Assembly: GCA_030949985.1 (NCBI GenBank)
Contig: JAUZRX010000010.1
Location: 149,148-213,147, forward strand
Source: Acidobacteriota bacterium
GTDB lineage: Bacteria; Acidobacteriota; Polarisedimenticolia; J045
Direction: 5' to 3'
DNA: 64,000 bases
Shown: one piece after another, positions 59,834 to 64,000 of the stretch
Layout: every line of letters starts with the position of its first letter
How positions within the stretch are numbered: the stretch's first letter is position 1
Position numbers and translations under genes: made by a program
The notes under the pieces: model-generated
Database searches by the model: none
What the model was told of the DNA's origin: nothing
Seen by the model: only the letters and a program-made list of their open reading frames with translations

Positions 59834-61801
59834 ATGCGCGTCGTATTGATGATCTTGCTCCTGCTCACCGGCGGCCTGGCCCGGGCGGAGGACAGGGCTC
59901 CGGCCGATGCGCAAGAAAGGCAGGCGCTCGAGGCCCTCGATAGCGGTCGTTTCGTACGGGCGCGACACCTGGCCGAACAGCTGCTGGCGAAGAACGAGGG
60001 TGACCCGGTGGCCCATTTCGTCCTCGGGGCGGCGCTCCACGAGGGCGAAGGCAACATGCCTCTGGCTCTCAACCACTACCGCCGGGCCGAGGAGTTGCTC
60101 CAGGACGAATCGGGTGATCCCCTGCCCGGCCAGGAGTCCTGGCATCACCGGATCCTGCTCGCCAAGCTGCTGGTGCTCTCCGATCTGGGGCACTACGAAG
60201 AGTTGCTCGCATTGACCGCCCGGCTGCGCCGGCTCTATGAGCACGACTTCTACAGTGTGGACATCTGGCCCCTGATGAAGCTGGGCCGCATCGACGAAGC
60301 CCGTCGGGCCGCCGCCCTGGCGTTGGGCACGGGAGACGAGATCGAGGAGGTCATCGCCCGCAACGGCCTGTGCGCCCTCGATGGCTACGAGGCTTGTCGC
60401 CAGATGCTCGAGGCCGTCGAGAAGGCCCAACTGCCACCGGCCGTCGCCCTGCGCAACCTGGCCGTGGCCGCCGCCACCTTCGGCCGCTACGACCAGGCCG
60501 AACGACTCCTGCTCGAGGCCACCACCCACCCGGATCCCGACATCAACCCCTGGCGGGATCTCGCCGCCCTCTACCTGGCCGAGGGACGGCTGGCCGAGGC
60601 CCTCGGCATGGCCAAGAAGATGACCGAGTACGGCCGGCGCCTGCCCCCCCGCCAAAAACAGTATTCGCGGGCCGAGGAAGTGACCGTCAGCGGTTTGCTC
60701 CTGCTCCTCGCCGGTCACCCCGAACGGGCCCTGCCCCTGCTCGAGGAGGCCCTCGACCGGCCGGACCGAGACTCCCACTGGTCGGGATCGGCGGAGGAGG
60801 TCAACAGCGAGGGAGCGCTGGCCCTGCGGGCGACGCTGCTGACCCTGGCCGAACATCTCGACGAGCGTGCCTCCCTCGAACCCCTCGGCCGCGCCTGGCG
60901 CCCGGCCCTGGCGGCGATGATGCTCCGGGTGCGGGCCTGGCGGGTCGGTCGGCGCCTGCTCCCGCTGCTGGCCAGGGGAGGTTTGCGCCCCGGAGAGACG
61001 GCCGCGGACCTGTCCCGCCCCGAACTCTCGGCGTCGGGCTGGCTGGTCCTCGACGGTGTGGCCCTGATGGGCCCCGGCCCCACCCTGGGCCTGGTACGGG
61101 CCCTGCTCGCCGAGGGCCCCGCCGGAGAAGACCTCCTGCCCCGGGAGATCCGCGATGGCTTCTTGCGGGCCCTCGAGACCGAGGCGCTGTGGCTGAGCGG
61201 GCGGTGGACGGCCTGCCTGACCGCCGGCACCGAAGCCCGGCGACAACTCCCACGGGCCGAGCGACTGACTCGCCTGCGCCTGGCCGCCCGGATGGCCGAC
61301 GCGGCCTGGCACGCAGGCCGACTCGACCAGGCCGCCGCCCTCTACGACGAGGTCCTCGCCGTGGATCCCGGCATGCTTCGACGACTGGGCCAGACGCTGC
61401 CCCTGCGCCCGGAAACACCCTCCCGGGCCGCGCGCCTGGCCGCGGCCACCGAACGCTTCACATTCGACCCCCGGGCCCGCTGGAGGGTAACCGACGACGG
61501 CCGGCGCTTATGCCTGGAGAGCCTGGAAGGAAGCGCCCTGGCCTGCGCCACCGACCCCGGCCCCACGGCTGCCAGGGCCGTGGACCCGCCCCGGCGCCCC
61601 CCGCCGCCCTGGGAGTCGTGGCTCGATCCGGGTCGGCTGTCCGACACCGACCGGCGGCGCGCGTCAGCGCTGCTCGAGACCGCCTTCGCACCTCGGATCG
61701 ATCTCAGCCAGAGCAGCCTCGACAGCCTCGCCGCATCGGGAGACCTGCACCGGGAGCTGGACCCGGGGACCCTCGGGGAGATCCTGGACCCGGGCAGCTA
61801 G
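59834..61801 (+). CDS. Secreted or membrane-anchored TPR protein
   Basis: 655 residues from ATG 59834 (GTG 59831 also fits). Signal or anchor segment VVLMILLLLTGGLARA. Helical repeats follow: RFVRARHLAEQLLAKNEGDPVAHFVLGAALHEGEG, DPDINPWRDLAALYLAEGRLAEALGMAKKM, LDQAAALYDEVLAVDPGM. TPR proteins assemble partners; here in periplasm. The C-terminal ~100 residues are Pro/Arg-rich and disordered, then helical (SQSSLDSLAASGDL). Function unknown. Confidence 0.8.
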   Translation: MRVVLMILLLLTGGLARAEDRAPADAQERQALEALDSGRFVRARHLAEQLLAKNEGDPVAHFVLGAALHEGEGNMPLALNHYRRAEELLQDESGDPLPGQESWHHRILLAKLLVLSDLGHYEELLALTARLRRLYEHDFYSVDIWPLMKLGRIDEARRAAALALGTGDEIEEVIARNGLCALDGYEACRQMLEAVEKAQLPPAVALRNLAVAAATFGRYDQAERLLLEATTHPDPDINPWRDLAALYLAEGRLAEALGMAKKMTEYGRRLPPRQKQYSRAEEVTVSGLLLLLAGHPERALPLLEEALDRPDRDSHWSGSAEEVNSEGALALRATLLTLAEHLDERASLEPLGRAWRPALAAMMLRVRAWRVGRRLLPLLARGGLRPGETAADLSRPELSASGWLVLDGVALMGPGPTLGLVRALLAEGPAGEDLLPREIRDGFLRALETEALWLSGRWTACLTAGTEARRQLPRAERLTRLRLAARMADAAWHAGRLDQAAALYDEVLAVDPGMLRRLGQTLPLRPETPSRAARLAAATERFTFDPRARWRVTDDGRRLCLESLEGSALACATDPGPTAARAVDPPRRPPPPWESWLDPGRLSDTDRRRASALLETAFAPRIDLSQSSLDSLAASGDLHRELDPGTLGEILDPGS

Positions 61802-61811
61802 CCGCAGCGGC

Positions 61812-62480
61812 TCATTCCCGGGTGGGCTCGTCGGCGGAATCGACTTCGGAAGCGTCGTCGGGGGCGACGGCCTCCTCCGCGGCATCGGTCCCGGAGGTCT
61901 CTTCCTCTTCGAGTTCGATCTCTTCCCAGGGAGCCTTGATGTCGGTGAGATCAGCCTCGTCGTCGTCGAGCCACTGGCGCCAGTTGCCGCCGGTGCCCCT
62001 CGAGACCTCGCGCTCTTCGAGGAGTTGGTGCCGCGACTGGGCGGCGCGTTCACCCCGCCCCTCGGCCGCCTTGCCCTTGCGCTTCTTGGGCCGGCGACGG
62101 ATCTCCTTGGCCCCCTCCTCACCCGGGGCCAGGGGTACCGCCGAGGCTGGCGGGGGGGCCGCGGGGCGAGGCCGGGAAGGGGGCCGTGGAGGACCGCTGG
62201 GACCACCGGAGGGGCGACGCGGCGGCGCCTCACCTCTCTCGCGAGCCTGGTTGACCACCAGAGGCCGTCCACCGATCCGACGCTCGTTCATGCCTTCCAC
62301 CGCGGCCTGCGCCATTTCCGGCGTTTCCAGGGAAACGAAGGCGAATCCGCGGGGACGGCCGGTTTCCCGGTCGGTGACGACGTGAACATCCGTGACTGTT
62401 CCGTAAGAGGAGAACAGTTCACGCAGTTCCTCGTTGGTCGTGGAAAAAGGGAGGTTGCCGACGTAAAGACGCGTTGCCAT
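61812..62480 (-). CDS. RRM-type RNA-binding protein
   Basis: 222 residues from ATG 62480. The N-terminal ~80 residues are an RNA-recognition motif: RNP2 LYVGNL (5-10) and RNP1 RGFAFVSL (~44-51), with GRPRGFAF and MNERRIGGRPLVVNQARE. The C-terminal ~140 residues are a Pro/Arg/Lys linker (RRRPKKRKGK) and an acidic Glu/Asp tail. Stand-alone bacterial RRMs occur in cyanobacteria, Acidobacteriota and others and bind RNA, often during cold stress. No strong ribosome site is seen. Confidence 0.9.
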   Translation of the reverse strand: MATRLYVGNLPFSTTNEELRELFSSYGTVTDVHVVTDRETGRPRGFAFVSLETPEMAQAAVEGMNERRIGGRPLVVNQARERGEAPPRRPSGGPSGPPRPPSRPRPAAPPPASAVPLAPGEEGAKEIRRRPKKRKGKAAEGRGERAAQSRHQLLEEREVSRGTGGNWRQWLDDDEADLTDIKAPWEEIELEEEETSGTDAAEEAVAPDDASEVDSADEPTRE

Positions 62481-62618
62481 GACTGAGGGGACTCGATCCC
62501 AGAATGCACGCCCGGCCACCATTGGCCCGGAGTGGTCTGGAGCATTAAACCCCAAGCGGGACCGGCGGTAAAGGCCCTTTGTGGAGATCCTTCCGCCGGA
62601 CGACCCGGGGACGGATGC

Positions 62619-62624
62619 TATCCT
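62619..62624 (+). promoter_or_regulatory. -10 element of selC
   Basis: TATCCT preceded by TGC, 14 bp before the tRNA 5' end. Same GC-TAT context as other hexamers in this window. No -35 recognised. Confidence 0.4.
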
Positions 62625-62638
62625 GTCCCGGAACCGGG

Positions 62639-62738
62639 GGAAGCGAGAGGGGTCTGGTGACCTCCGCGGCCTTCAAAGCCGTCCGCTCCGGTGGTCGCGC
62701 CATCGGAGGGTGGGTTCGATTCCCACACGCTTCCGCCA
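62639..62738 (+). tRNA. selC: tRNA-Sec (UCA anticodon)
   Basis: 100 nt including encoded CCA. The acceptor stem is GGAAGCG/CGCTTCC with a G discriminator. The anticodon loop CTTCAAA carries TCA (62673-62675) on a 5-bp stem. The variable arm is a 9-bp helix (CTCCGGTGG with CCATCGGAG) as required for selenocysteine tRNA. The T arm is GTGGG-TTCGATT-CCCAC. The longer stem and arm are recognised by SelA and SelB. Resembles E. coli selC overall. No selA, selB or selD occurs in this window. Confidence 0.92.
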
Positions 62739-62821
62739 AACGCCCCCACCGGGGCCGTCCAAGGGCCGCCGGCCTTTCCCGCCCGGTTGATTCGCCCCCG
62801 GGCGGGGGCGAGATTGACGAG

Positions 62822-63871
62822 GTGAGCGCCCTGGCCCCCATCGCCCGGCTTCGCCCCGGTACGCAGGCGCTCTACGCCGCCGTGCTGATGGCGGCCGTCA
62901 CCACCTCGGGCGTGCTCCGTTCGTTCCACGACCAGACCCCCCGCCTGTTCCCCGGCGCGTTCGGCGACATCCTGGCCCTGGGCACCTTCGCCCTGCTGGC
63001 CCTGCACCTCCTCCAGCGGCGTGACGGACGGGACCTGCTGGGCGAGGCGGCCCGCCCCACGGGGCTGCGGGCCGAGGTGGCGATTCCGCTCCTGACGGTG
63101 GTGCTGGCTGAAAAGTGGGTCTCGATCGATCTGCTGGCCTCGGCCTGGAACTGGATCGACTCCCGCCTGAGCGATCCCCGGCTGGCCGACGCGGCCTACC
63201 GGGGCTGGACCGCCCTGGCCTTGATGGGCGTCGCCCTGGCAGGGACCTGGGTGCTGCGGCAAAGCCGCCACCGGCTGGCCCGCACCCTCGAGTGGAACCG
63301 GCTGCGGAGGGCCGTGCTGCTGGCCGGGGCCGGCTTTGCCATCACCGCCACGGCGGCCTGGGCGCTGGTCCTGGCCACCGGCGCCTGGTCGCCCCCCTAC
63401 CGGGGCCTGCCCCTGGCGGTGGGACTCGCCGTGGGCGTCAGCCAGGCCGTGCGGGGAGCGGCGGAGGAATTTTTCTACCGGGGATTGATTCAAACCGGAT
63501 TGGTCCGCCTGCTGGCCGAGACCGGCATGGGGGAAGGGCGCATGCCCCGGCTGCTGGCGATCCTCACCGTGAGTACGGGATTCGCCGTCGAGCATTACGA
63601 TCCCGGCATGACGCCGGCCGGCAACCTGCGGCCCCTGCTTTTTGTCCTGGTGCTCTCGGCGACCCTGGGCACCCTGCTCGAAGTCTCACGGAATCTCTAC
63701 CTGGTGATCGCCCTGCACGTGCAGATCAACCTGCTCGTGGCGGGACTCTGGCCCCTGCCCCTCGGACCGGAGGGCCAGCCCCTGCTTCCGGCCGGCACGC
63801 TGGTGGCGCTGCTGCTGGCGGTCGTCTTCGCCGGGGTCGTGCTCCGCCACCGCCGCCGGGGCTTCGCCTGA
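62822..63871 (+). CDS. CPBP intramembrane metalloprotease
   Basis: 349 residues from GTG 62822. Multiple hydrophobic helices. Abi/CPBP motifs: EEFFYRG (Glu-Glu-x3-Arg, ~215), FAVEHY (metal-binding His), HVQINLL (second His). Type-II CAAX prenyl-endopeptidase fold; bacterial members act on prenylated or peptide substrates or on immunity proteins. It follows selC; the frame's upstream extension runs over the tRNA and is rejected. Confidence 0.87.
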   Translation: MSALAPIARLRPGTQALYAAVLMAAVTTSGVLRSFHDQTPRLFPGAFGDILALGTFALLALHLLQRRDGRDLLGEAARPTGLRAEVAIPLLTVVLAEKWVSIDLLASAWNWIDSRLSDPRLADAAYRGWTALALMGVALAGTWVLRQSRHRLARTLEWNRLRRAVLLAGAGFAITATAAWALVLATGAWSPPYRGLPLAVGLAVGVSQAVRGAAEEFFYRGLIQTGLVRLLAETGMGEGRMPRLLAILTVSTGFAVEHYDPGMTPAGNLRPLLFVLVLSATLGTLLEVSRNLYLVIALHVQINLLVAGLWPLPLGPEGQPLLPAGTLVALLLAVVFAGVVLRHRRRGFA

Positions 63872-63914
63872 CGAACGGGGTGCGACCGCGGACGCCCGGG
63901 CGCGGGCCGGCGGG

Positions 63915-64000
63915 TCAGTTGAAGCAGATGTGGGCGGCCATTTCCTGGATGAAGCGGCGCGTGTCGAGCGGCTGGGCGTGGATCGTGCGCCCCATGTAAC
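63915..64000 (-). CDS. 3' end of an unidentified gene (partial)
   Basis: The minus strand reads YMGRTIHAQPLDTRRFIQEM then AAHICFN and a TGA stop at 63915. The gene continues beyond the window. Too short to identify, but the ending is coherent in only this frame. Confidence 0.5.
   Translation of the reverse strand, partial: YMGRTIHAQPLDTRRFIQEMAAHICFN

Noticed and set aside
62579-62821. Upstream extension of the CPBP protease frame
   Set aside because: Would translate through the tRNA-Sec gene.

Overview
The window is very GC-rich, with third codon positions almost always G or C. It encodes a Gram-negative (diderm) cell, shown by an Mla-type lipid transport operon, a BY-kinase export system, a SurA-like lipoprotein and a predicted beta-barrel. 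The gene mix (ImuABC mutasome, DUF4388/PATAN protein, GldG-type ABC module, MoxR/DUF58/transglutaminase module) fits Acidobacteriota or Myxococcota-like bacteria. That assignment is inference; no rRNA is present. The organism appears to decode UGA as selenocysteine, because the window holds both a tRNA-Sec gene (62639-62738) and an in-frame UGA selenoprotein of the SelW/Rdx family (46109-46333).

Layout. 1-13700: surface polysaccharide and envelope region. An O-antigen ligase/TPR protein (+) converges on a long minus-strand operon. That operon runs from a small membrane protein through mlaE-mlaF-mlaD into a nucleotide-sugar pathway (two sugar dehydrogenases, two epimerases, a mannose-1-phosphate guanylyltransferase) and ends in a tyrosine kinase/chain-length regulator. 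13900-16560: an AT-richer island with an XRE-HTH/TPR regulator, a secreted partner protein, and a decayed 300-bp-offset duplicate of the regulator's 5' end that still carries its promoter. 16560-25150: SOS mutagenesis region, lexA-imuA and imuB-dnaE2, split by a CocE/NonD hydrolase gene; the lexA and imuB promoters share a sequence block. 25500-30830: an unusual 1024-residue outer-membrane protein followed by two glycosyltransferases. 30960-40640: SAM hydroxide adenosyltransferase, a tiny flagellar rod C-terminal-like protein, a DUF4388 protein, an MMPL/RND exporter with acpS, a NYN-domain protein with a zinc-ribbon partner, a stand-alone CBM48, a histidine phosphatase and a frameshifted Cys-rich secreted protein.

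40700-48470: metabolism and signalling: bcp peroxiredoxin, acs, cyclophilin, queF-DUF971, an Hpt protein and a receiver-GGDEF diguanylate cyclase, the selenoprotein, a Cys-rich small protein, an adenosine deaminase-like enzyme and a secreted protein. 48560-59060: a GldA/GldF/GldG-like ABC system with a DUF4340 protein, a parvulin lipoprotein, and a DUF58-transglutaminase-MoxR operon. 59060-64000: a secreted protein behind a near-consensus sigma-54 promoter and a strong terminator, a TPR protein, an RRM RNA-binding protein, selC, a CPBP protease and the 3' end of an unidentified gene.

Two themes recur. Genes are tightly packed, with many ATGA or GTGA start/stop overlaps. Several genes carry a TATNNT or TAGNNT -10-like hexamer so close to the start codon that their mRNAs should be leaderless or nearly so.
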